IMG/VR virus record: IMGVR_UViG_3300008261_000209
Coordinates: 1 to 20,250 of that record
From: a virus
Direction: 5' to 3' (one strand)
DNA: 20,250 nucleotides
The notes below the pieces were generated by a model, which was not told the DNA's origin, made no database searches, and saw only the letters and a list, made by a program, of their open reading frames with translations. A program made the translations under genes and the position numbers. Below, one piece after another: positions 1 through 6,303 of the stretch; position 1 is the stretch's first letter, and each line of letters opens with the position of its first letter.

Positions 1-29
1 TTGATATATTTATATATTTTATATATCAA
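1..29. repeat. A/T-rich inverted repeat at left edge
   Basis: TTGATATAT (1-9) is the exact reverse complement of ATATATCAA (21-29), with an 11-base A/T spacer. It lies upstream of the first rightward gene and could be a weak terminator of a preceding gene or a binding site. With only A/T arms, chance is a real alternative. Confidence 0.4.
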
Positions 30-73
30 ATACAGGTATAAATAAAGAATATGCAGTGAGCCCCAAAGAACAT

Positions 74-103
74 TTTGTATTTACAATTTTTGTATTATAT
101 TTG
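74..103 (+). promoter_or_regulatory. possible Bacteroidetes-type promoter
   Basis: TTTG at 74-77 and TATATTTG at 96-103 match the known Bacteroides primary sigma factor elements (TTTG near -33, TAnnTTTG near -7), with an 18-base spacer against the usual 19-21. The start codon at 111 is only 7 bases after the -7 element, so a transcript from here would be leaderless or nearly so. One copy of the recurrent TTGGGNCTCAG word (reverse form, 56-66) ends just upstream of the -33 element. The match is by eye and A/T richness makes false hits easy. Confidence 0.35.
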
Positions 104-110
104 CCATGCA

Positions 111-545
111 ATGAAATACAAAGAAACAATTGCCAAACTAATTCTAATCGGCATCCTCACCCTGATTATCGCTAGCATGATGTCGTGCGATACCCAAAAA
201 AGATGCGAGAGATTCTTCCGCAACCATCCAGAGTGTGTAAAATACGATACCATAGTTTATCGAGACACATTTATCAAAGAGATTAAAGTTCCGGTTCCTG
301 AGTACAAAGATTCTTTCATCATCAAGACCGATACCTTTATCGAAACCGAGCGTTTAATCATAACCAAGTTCAAGGACAAATTTACAGTAAACATCAAACC
401 AGACACTCTTATTTACAGAGATACAACCCGATTGGAAGTTAAGGTTCCAGGGCGTGTGGTAGAAAAGAAAGAGTGGAACTGGCCGATAATTCTCTTCGCC
501 TTTACAATAGGCGTATTGACAACCGTGTTTATATCACGTAAATGA
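111..545 (+). CDS. probable unimolecular spanin (lipoprotein with C-terminal membrane anchor)
   Basis: Encodes 144 residues. The N-terminus is a lipoprotein-type signal: charged MKYKE, a hydrophobic stretch about residues 7-22, then a lipobox-like MMSC with Cys26. The middle is a charged, beta-rich region with repeats of the kind DTIVYRDTF and DTLIYRDTT. A second hydrophobic segment lies at about 120-140, followed by SRK. A protein with an outer-membrane lipid anchor at one end and an inner-membrane helix at the other has the known architecture of a u-spanin (phage T1 gp11 type), which disrupts the outer membrane in the last step of lysis. The ATG at 111 was preferred over one at 75 because it puts the signal at the N-terminus. 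Its stop overlaps the next start (ATGA). The assignment rests on topology, not on sequence similarity; an unrelated membrane lipoprotein is possible. Confidence 0.6.
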   Translation: MKYKETIAKLILIGILTLIIASMMSCDTQKRCERFFRNHPECVKYDTIVYRDTFIKEIKVPVPEYKDSFIIKTDTFIETERLIITKFKDKFTVNIKPDTLIYRDTTRLEVKVPGRVVEKKEWNWPIILFAFTIGVLTTVFISRK

Positions 546-991
546 AATTCGTACAATCGTCTTACGACAAAAACGACAGCAAAGGTAAGCAATTGCTCAA
601 AGCTTATCTGACTAGAAGAGGTCACATTATTTCAGATAATGAAGATAAGTATGGAATTGATTTGTTTTCTGAGCTGAATAGTAAAGTATACCGATGGGAA
701 GTAGAGATGAAAAGCAAAAGACCATGGACCAATCAGGATGATTTTAATTTCGATACCGTTTCTTTTCTGAGGCGCAAAGAGAAGTGGAAAGATGAATTGT
801 TCTGGTATGTAATCATTTGTAGCGAGACTAATGCTGCCCTAATGTGTTCTTCTGATATTATTTTTCAGGAGAAGTATAAACAAATTTTGAGAATAAATAC
901 TGAAGATAGAAAAGGAACAGATATTTTTTATCGTGTTCCAAAAGAATTATGTATATTTGTCCCACCAAAAGAATTTTATGAGCCTGAGTAA
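542..991 (+). CDS. PD-(D/E)XK-like nuclease candidate
   Basis: Encodes 149 residues. The pattern KYGIDLF (Asp40) followed after about 14 residues by WEVEMKSK (Glu55, Lys57) fits the D...ExK active-site arrangement of the PD-(D/E)XK nuclease fold, which includes restriction enzymes, VRR and Holliday junction nucleases. An N-terminal helix with many Lys and Gln precedes it, as in that fold, and FWYVIICS after it would be the next core strand. The gene overlaps the spanin-like gene by ATGA and the following gene by 14 bases, so all belong to one rightward unit. The likely role is DNA processing or packaging support. The family call is from motif spacing only; the last 50 residues are not recognised. 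Confidence 0.45.
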   Translation: MKFVQSSYDKNDSKGKQLLKAYLTRRGHIISDNEDKYGIDLFSELNSKVYRWEVEMKSKRPWTNQDDFNFDTVSFLRRKEKWKDELFWYVIICSETNAALMCSSDIIFQEKYKQILRINTEDRKGTDIFYRVPKELCIFVPPKEFYEPE

Positions 992-1283
992 TACCCAAAA
1001 AGAAATCGCCACCATGTGTGACGAGATTAAAGAATTACTATTAGATAAGAATAGGAAGTATGGTGATTCTGCCATTAATCCTGCACGTATATTCAGCAAA
1101 GCGGATGCTACCGAACAGTTAAAAGTTCGCATCGATGATAAACTGAATAGATTGAAAAACTTGCAGGAAGATGAGACTGAAGATACTGTAACCGATCTAA
1201 TTGGTTATCTTATTCTGCTGAAGATTAAGATGAAAAAAACTCGAATAGATACAAAATTCGATTATCATTTTTCTAATTTATGA
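978..1283 (+). CDS. DUF1599 / MazG-like nucleotide-modification-associated protein
   Basis: Encodes 101 residues from the ATG at 978; an upstream start at 933 would overlap far more of the preceding gene. The sequence has the family pattern seen in DUF1599 proteins: EIKELLLDKNRKYGDSA near residues 16-32, RIFSKAD near 37-43, and a DDKLNRL...DTVTDLIGYLILLK helix pair near 53-82. These all-alpha proteins are related to MazG-type nucleotide pyrophosphohydrolases and occur in phages near nucleotide metabolism or DNA modification genes. The acidic residues (Glu64, Glu68, Asp69, Asp73) are the expected metal-binding type. Substrate is unknown. It is coupled by ATGA to the next gene. Confidence 0.6.
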   Translation: MSLSNTQKEIATMCDEIKELLLDKNRKYGDSAINPARIFSKADATEQLKVRIDDKLNRLKNLQEDETEDTVTDLIGYLILLKIKMKKTRIDTKFDYHFSNL

Positions 1284-1648
1284 AAATCTATTGGACATAT
1301 TCCAGAACAGACCTGAGACCCAATGAGGTCCATAAACACGAAAAGTCTATGCCTAGACTGAGCACCGATACATTTCACATCGGAGGATTGGGAAGAACAC
1401 CCATCTTAACCCATTGCATAAACGAGCAAGGGTATATGTACGTTCTAAAGGAAGGGGTCTCAGATATACATATCGCCTTAATAGGAGGCATCGACAATGA
1501 ATATAGAATCTGTAATACAGCAACAAGCAATCAACTGCTCACTCTTTCAAACCTGGTTAGATTTTATCTTTCTATGGGTCACAATGTAGAAGAGGGCGAT
1601 TTACTTAATTTTGATTTACCGCAATGGCTAAAAGCAATAAACAAATAA
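1280..1648 (+). CDS. hypothetical protein
   Basis: Encodes 122 residues, not recognised. The protein is mixed alpha/beta with no membrane segment; a strand-rich centre (YMYVLKEGVSDIHIALIGG, about 52-70) is followed by a helix (LTLSNLVRFYLSMG) near 87-100. The start overlaps the previous stop as ATGA and the end overlaps the next small gene by 25 bases, so it is translated within the packaging set. Its position directly before the putative small terminase suggests a morphogenesis or packaging accessory role, but this is inference. The gene contains two adjacent copies of the recurrent 11-base word (1313-1323 and a weaker one at 1324-1332). Confidence 0.75.
   Translation: MKIYWTYSRTDLRPNEVHKHEKSMPRLSTDTFHIGGLGRTPILTHCINEQGYMYVLKEGVSDIHIALIGGIDNEYRICNTATSNQLLTLSNLVRFYLSMGHNVEEGDLLNFDLPQWLKAINK
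1313..1332 (+). repeat. tandem pair of the recurrent word
   Basis: CTGAGACCCAA (1313-1323, perfect reverse form) is followed at a 10-base interval by TGAGGTCCA (1324-1332, one mismatch in the 9-base core). A one-turn spacing on the same face of the helix is what cooperative protein binding would use. Confidence 0.5.
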
Positions 1649-1812
1649 TCGAAGAGGAAGTTATCAAACTTCAGAAGTTAATGTCGTGGTGGGAATATTA
1701 TACCGCCATTGATAATCCAATTGAAGCAAACAAAGCTCAAAAAGAAATTGAAGAACAAAAGCGAAACATCAGCGAGCTTAGAAAAACTCTCGGAGTACCT
1801 AAGAACAAATAA
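1624..1812 (+). CDS. small charged helical protein, possibly N-terminal part of small terminase
   Basis: Encodes 62 residues starting MAKSNKQII, almost entirely helical and rich in Lys and Glu (NPIEANKAQKEIEEQKRN). No known domain seen. The coding character of this frame is good up to about 1795; then the neighbouring frame takes over and continues to 2095 directly before the large terminase. The two together would give about 156 residues, a normal small-terminase size, if translation moved forward one base at the A5 run at 1782-1786. See the related finding. As a separate protein it would be a tiny DNA-packaging or capsid-assembly accessory. Confidence 0.6.
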   Translation: MAKSNKQIIEEEVIKLQKLMSWWEYYTAIDNPIEANKAQKEIEEQKRNISELRKTLGVPKNK

Positions 1813-2095
1813 GCTAAGCGAGGAAGATGCTATAGATAGACTCCGTTTGCAGGATTTCGATCCGGCTAAGGATTTCTATGCGACTTTGGTTTCGGCCTCA
1901 AAACAATTAATGGATTCGGTTAAGGATAAAAGCCTTGACCTGGATGATCCATATCAGAAAGGCTTATTTCAATTACTACAGGCCGGAGATAAGATTAATA
2001 AGAGTCTGAAGCTTGCTAAACTAGAAGCATATCCTGAAGAGCAGAAGGAAGATGATGATGCTTCTTTCCTAGATAGGATTAAAAGTCGTCAATGA
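1709..2095 (+). CDS. putative terminase small subunit (C-terminal part or TTG-started)
   Basis: The frame is open 1709-2095, but its only early start is TTG at 1709, and residues 1-25 (KLKKKLKNKSETSA) look like an out-of-frame reading of the overlapping gene. The convincing part begins near LSEYLRTNKLSEEDAIDRL and runs to KSRQ, about 100 residues: helical, acidic, with no ATG until residue 68. Its stop overlaps the large terminase start by ATGA, and small terminase genes commonly sit there, so that identity is inferred from position and size. Either an unusual start or a +1 shift from the upstream 62-codon gene would be needed to make it. Confidence 0.5.
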   Translation: MIIQLKQTKLKKKLKNKSETSASLEKLSEYLRTNKLSEEDAIDRLRLQDFDPAKDFYATLVSASKQLMDSVKDKSLDLDDPYQKGLFQLLQAGDKINKSLKLAKLEAYPEEQKEDDDASFLDRIKSRQ

Positions 2096-3909
2096 AGAAA
2101 AGCAAATTTGAGTATAACGAGTGGTGGTCCGAACACGGTCTGAGCCCCAATGCTACCAAATCTGAAAAAGATAAATGGTGGGCTAGGGAAAGAGAATATT
2201 GGATAGATGGACGATTCGGTTTAACTGGACCGCACTACTTTGCGTTAACTCAAGGATTTGTAAAAGACGCCAGAGGTTTCAAAAAAAGACCGATTTGGCG
2301 AGATATAGACGAGCTTATCTACGAAGGTTATATGGAAGCTCGCAGAACCAATCACGATTTATTTGTTACCAAGAGACGAGAAGTCGGCCTCTCATTTATT
2401 TTTGGGGGAATTATACCATTGTGGATTGCTATGACCAATCCTGGTTCTACTTCACTGATTACATCAGCAGATAAACAGCGTCTGACGGCTTTGTTCAAGG
2501 ATAAGACTCGTGTTGTTTATGATGAGTTCGATGAGTATGCTAAGCCCGGTATTGTTTCAACAAGACAGGAAGGTTATCTGCACCTTGGTAGGAGAGATAC
2601 CAAATCAGGTTCTGTAAGTGGACTAGACTCTCAGATTATTACCAAGGAAACAGTCGATACTCCCACAGCATTCGAGGCGTATCGTGCTATGCATATTTTC
2701 ATAGACGAGTGTATGCTTCATCCCAAGGCTGACCAGGTTTATAAATCTGCTCAGGCGAGTACGAAGTCAGGTTTCGTAAAAGTTGCTCCCATCGTTATCG
2801 GTGGAAGTGCCGGTGAAGCTACTTCAATCGGGCAGAAATTGGCTAAAACATTGTGGGATAATGCAGAAGCATTGAAGATTTTAACGCTCTTTCTCCCCGG
2901 CAACCAAGGGATTATGGAAGCTCCTGAGTTGGATAAAGACGGCAAAGAGACTGGTAAAATTCTGAACTTCTGTCCCAATGGGTATAGCGATGAAAAAGCT
3001 GCAACTGAATGGATTATGAAGACCAGGGAGACCCTAGATAAATTGGAAGATAAAAGTTATTTAAACTCCTTTATCAAACAGTATCCGCTTGAGATTCAGG
3101 AAGTCTTCTCTACTAGTGGTCATGGTGCTTTTCCGAAAGCGATTATGGATAAATTGGATAATCAGGAGAGAATTATTTTATCTCAGCGTCCTCCGATTGA
3201 CAGATCCTTTTTGCACCGTGATTATTCAGGGGAGATAATTAAAAAGGCAGATGCTTCTAGCCGAATAGTTTTCTTAGAAAATCCCCATCCTGACCACACT
3301 TATATTGGTGGGATTGACCCTATCCCATTTAACTCAAAGAATATGGGTGATGGCTCTAATCAGGCCATAGTAATTAAAGATATAGACACCAATCGCTACG
3401 TAGCGTATTATACCGAAAGGGACTCAGATCCTGATCAGATTGTAAGTAATATGATTCTGATGCAGGAGTACTACAATAACGCTGTAGCCATGATAGAAAT
3501 TAACCGGGGTGGTGTGGTGAAGCAGAAGTACAAGGATGCCGGAAAGATTCATCTATTGGCTAAGAAACCTATCTTCCTGGGTAAAGGGTTCTGGAAGGAC
3601 GATGATTCAGTTGGTTATTATAAGAATGATATTACAGCAGAAAGGGGAAACTCATACCTCATAGACTATTTGAAGGTATATACCGAGGACATTTGGTTCC
3701 TCGAAATGATTCAGGAGTTAAAGAATTATATTGTCGATAATACGGATATTGTGGATGCCATGGTGGCCTGTGAGATCATGCACAAGAATATCGTTAAGAA
3801 GTTTGAGAAGAAAGCTCCTCAGGAGCAAGTGATTAAAGAAGTTCCAATGCTAGAATTCCAGGGCGGTAGGTATGTTCGTGTTTGGAAACAGGTAAGAGTC
3901 GATAAGTAA
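2092..3909 (+). CDS. terL: phage terminase large subunit
   Basis: Encodes 605 residues, a usual length. TerL is the ATP-driven motor and nuclease that packages and cuts phage DNA at the portal. Visible landmarks: a deviant Walker A at 93-101 (TKRREVGLS, with the Lys early and no GKS/T), Walker B at 200-206 (MHIFIDE), then the nuclease domain with three acidic positions expected for the RNase H-like fold: Asp409 (YIGGIDP), Glu469 (AMIEIN), and Asp552 or Asp555 (NTDIVDAM). It follows the putative small terminase with an ATGA overlap and ends the rightward set. No structural gene follows; a convergent leftward set starts 11 bases away, so portal and capsid genes must lie elsewhere. Confidence 0.93.
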   Translation: MKKSKFEYNEWWSEHGLSPNATKSEKDKWWAREREYWIDGRFGLTGPHYFALTQGFVKDARGFKKRPIWRDIDELIYEGYMEARRTNHDLFVTKRREVGLSFIFGGIIPLWIAMTNPGSTSLITSADKQRLTALFKDKTRVVYDEFDEYAKPGIVSTRQEGYLHLGRRDTKSGSVSGLDSQIITKETVDTPTAFEAYRAMHIFIDECMLHPKADQVYKSAQASTKSGFVKVAPIVIGGSAGEATSIGQKLAKTLWDNAEALKILTLFLPGNQGIMEAPELDKDGKETGKILNFCPNGYSDEKAATEWIMKTRETLDKLEDKSYLNSFIKQYPLEIQEVFSTSGHGAFPKAIMDKLDNQERIILSQRPPIDRSFLHRDYSGEIIKKADASSRIVFLENPHPDHTYIGGIDPIPFNSKNMGDGSNQAIVIKDIDTNRYVAYYTERDSDPDQIVSNMILMQEYYNNAVAMIEINRGGVVKQKYKDAGKIHLLAKKPIFLGKGFWKDDDSVGYYKNDITAERGNSYLIDYLKVYTEDIWFLEMIQELKNYIVDNTDIVDAMVACEIMHKNIVKKFEKKAPQEQVIKEVPMLEFQGGRYVRVWKQVRVDK

Positions 3910-3924
3910 TTACATTGTAATTAC
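3906..3924. terminator. hairpin shared by convergent gene ends
   Basis: GTAATTAC (3906-3913), ATT, GTAATTAC (3917-3924) forms an 8-bp stem with a 3-base loop. It contains the TAA stop of the large terminase (3907-3909) on one strand and the TAA stop of the leftward gene (3921-3923) on the other. It may act as a bidirectional transcript end or 3' stabiliser. There is no long T tract on either side, so intrinsic termination is uncertain. Confidence 0.45.
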
Positions 3925-4277
3925 ACTAATTTCTTAGGACCGTTTAATTTCCATCTCTCAATACAGGCACATAGAATATCTATGGTCTTATCGCTGATTA
4001 CGCCATCCTCGAATTCGAGAGGTATATTAATACTTTTATTCATTGTAGACAGCTGCAAATAACCATCCTTAACGCTAGTTTTAAATCTCTTTCTTAGTGT
4101 AGGTACAATGATATGGTATCTATACTCAGCTTTATTGGAAAAGCCTAAGGTCATATTTACCAATTCATATTTAAGAGACATGAGAATGACTCTTATATCA
4201 ATAACCAGCGGAGGTATATTCAATACTACAGTAGAGAAAGCTGGGTCGGTTGTATAGTCTCTATCAATTTCTGACAT
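3921..4277 (-). CDS. hypothetical protein
   Basis: Encodes 118 residues, not recognised; the last gene of the leftward set. It has alternating hydrophobic strands (TVVLNIPPLVIDIRVILMSLKYE, shown in part) and a basic centre (TLRKRFKTSVKDG), ending in a helix with CACIERWKLNGPKK. The start lies within the last 52 bases of the polymerase gene, so it is probably translated by coupling to it. Its place beside the polymerase hints at a replication accessory role, but nothing in the sequence proves this. Confidence 0.7.
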   Translation of the reverse strand: MSEIDRDYTTDPAFSTVVLNIPPLVIDIRVILMSLKYELVNMTLGFSNKAEYRYHIIVPTLRKRFKTSVKDGYLQLSTMNKSINIPLEFEDGVISDKTIDILCACIERWKLNGPKKLV

Positions 4278-6154
4278 TCCTGTTCGAAGAATTTATAGTT
4301 TAAGTTGTTCCAATCAAAATCTGTTATCCTGTTAAAGGGCATGGTCTGATACCCTTCGCATAGATGATGCTCTCTTCCGTCCTTGTTTACTTTTAAAGAA
4401 ACTCCTCCGGTGGTAACAGGAAGGTAGCGATATATCTTTCCGAAGTCTAATCTCTTTTCCTGAGCCCCATCCAGATACACGAAGTAAACTGACCATCCTG
4501 GTGTTGCTTTGTACCTACCGCAAAAGTCTAGTATATTTTTATGATTACGTATTGTCTCAGCAACCGGAGTCCCATTAACAAAATATTCTCTCACAGCTAG
4601 TGGGATAATCATAAATGAGTTATCCTTGTGCCAATCCTTCTTGGTTTCAAATGCACCTTTCTCTTTTATCTTACCGCTCTCAGACACAGCAATGTAATTA
4701 TTCACATCACGGATAATCATTTTGGTGTAGGTTGCATACTCAAGCGTGAGCTTGGTGTACTTCTCCCAATCCTTGCATACTTTTAATACTTCTTCTTCCT
4801 TTTTGTGAGGGATGCATACTGTCACACCGTCCGTGTTAACCTGCAACAACTCAGCCCCGATTTCCACCAAGGATTCTACGAGCATGGTAATTAATAATTG
4901 ACCGTTAACCGTTACTGCGTAAAAAACAAAAGGATCGTAGAAACAAGATACATCACTGCCTGTCTTACCGAATAAACCATTGAGGGATAACTTCAGTGCA
5001 TCAGAAGTTAATGTATCTCCGTCATGCTGTGCTCTTACTCTTTGTGCAAAAATGTCAGCATATACCTTTACAAAGGTGTCCTGATCCATTTGGCGTGGAT
5101 GTAAGCGATTCTGAATAAATAAATTAGGATAGTAAGATTTAACATCGATGTCCAGTATTTTATATGTTTTACTGGACACATATACGCCTGGAGATATGCA
5201 TCCGTGTATACCACCAACACCATAGTCTAAGTGCAACCCTCCAAAGTTTGTAGAGAAGGAGAAGGATTTTTTGGTCTGCGCTAATTTGCGGACAGCGATA
5301 TTGTTGGATTCGAACTTCTGAGCTAGCTCATTGGTGCTCAGGGATGTGTTGACTGATTCAACAAAGTTCTGGAGAAATTGGCTAGAAGATACAGTTTCCT
5401 GCATTAGCCTGAGCAAATTCTTTAGCTTTGGGTCTCGGAAAGAAACGTAAGGAAAAATGATGTCCTTGAGTGGAACATCAGCTCTCTTACCTCTTATCTG
5501 ACTAAGCTCCCTTACTGATATGCCCATGGCCTCAGATAGATATTTAAGAAAGATACGCTCCCCGATAACTACATCACTCTTATTTACTACGTTTAGCTTG
5601 TACTTCTTATTAATCTGTTTACGCAGATCTATTTTCTCTTTGCACATATCGTAAAAACGTGCAGTGAAGAGAACATCGTTCCGGTTATACTCGACAAGTC
5701 TTTTTAGTTTATGCTCATCGATTGCTTCTGTATGGTGCATAGGCATATCCATTACATTGTCCCAACCGCAAGATACTTCTAGTGCTTTGAGTGAGGTACG
5801 CCTGGCTTTGTTATCGTAATGATTGAGGAGAAATAAGTCTAGCTGAGGAATTAATTCTTCTACGTATTGTTTTTTCTCCTCGGCTATTATGCTCTGAGCC
5901 CGATTATATATCTTTTCAGCTGTTATATTTTCTGTAGTGAGAATATAATGGAGCACAGGCCAATCGAAATGGATATTATTGAAGCCAACCATGCCCACCT
6001 TTTTCTTTCTCAGATCATTGAGATAGTCTATTAGCTTTTCTGTGTCGTTCTGTTTCTCCCATATCACGAATAAAGATTCGGATTGGGTCTCAGTGTTGTA
6101 ATCCATATAGGTAAAACAATTACTGAATGTCTCTATGTCATATACTACCGGCAT
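4226..6154 (-). CDS. family B DNA polymerase with 3'-5' exonuclease
   Basis: Encodes 642 residues, compact for the family. The exonuclease half shows Exo I (YDIETF, Asp6 and Glu8), Exo II (GFNNIHFD, Asp64) and Exo III (YNRNDVLF, Asp160). The polymerase half shows motif A (DIDVKSYYPNLF, 335-346), motif B (KLSLNGLFGKTG, 388-399, with Lys388 and Asn392) and motif C (VNTDGV, 439-444), where the usual DTDS is NTDG but the second Asp (442) is kept. No terminal-protein TPR inserts were recognised, so protein priming is not indicated; the nearby primase-helicase argues for RNA-primed replication. The start overlaps the preceding stop as TAATG. The stop is TAG. Confidence 0.9.
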   Translation of the reverse strand: MPVVYDIETFSNCFTYMDYNTETQSESLFVIWEKQNDTEKLIDYLNDLRKKKVGMVGFNNIHFDWPVLHYILTTENITAEKIYNRAQSIIAEEKKQYVEELIPQLDLFLLNHYDNKARRTSLKALEVSCGWDNVMDMPMHHTEAIDEHKLKRLVEYNRNDVLFTARFYDMCKEKIDLRKQINKKYKLNVVNKSDVVIGERIFLKYLSEAMGISVRELSQIRGKRADVPLKDIIFPYVSFRDPKLKNLLRLMQETVSSSQFLQNFVESVNTSLSTNELAQKFESNNIAVRKLAQTKKSFSFSTNFGGLHLDYGVGGIHGCISPGVYVSSKTYKILDIDVKSYYPNLFIQNRLHPRQMDQDTFVKVYADIFAQRVRAQHDGDTLTSDALKLSLNGLFGKTGSDVSCFYDPFVFYAVTVNGQLLITMLVESLVEIGAELLQVNTDGVTVCIPHKKEEEVLKVCKDWEKYTKLTLEYATYTKMIIRDVNNYIAVSESGKIKEKGAFETKKDWHKDNSFMIIPLAVREYFVNGTPVAETIRNHKNILDFCGRYKATPGWSVYFVYLDGAQEKRLDFGKIYRYLPVTTGGVSLKVNKDGREHHLCEGYQTMPFNRITDFDWNNLNYKFFEQECQKLIETIQPTQLSLL

Positions 6155-6303
6155 TATCTTGTTCTAAATGTGAAATCTATTATTGTTATTATTCCTTCTG
6201 ATGTTTGTAATTCTTTTTTATATTTCTTTCCGAAGCGAGTCCACCCTTCAGAAACTACAGGAACTCTAAACTCCTTAGTCTCAAAATAAGGCTGATTCTT
6301 CAT
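6154..6303 (-). CDS. small hypothetical protein
   Basis: Encodes 49 residues from the ATG at 6303 (MKNQPYFETKEFRVPVV), mostly beta with several Lys and ending FTFRTR. An ATG at 6399 is possible, but most of that extension would be read inside the 3' end of the primase-helicase gene and looks like an out-of-frame shadow. It links the two large replication genes: it overlaps the helicase end by 23 bases and shares TAATG with the polymerase start. Translation of the polymerase is probably coupled to it. Function unknown. Confidence 0.55.
   Translation of the reverse strand: MKNQPYFETKEFRVPVVSEGWTRFGKKYKKELQTSEGIITIIDFTFRTR

Noticed and set aside
4851-4861. CTCAGCCCCGA as another copy of the recurrent word
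   Set aside because: Two mismatches in the core region; kept out of the count to avoid inflating the family.
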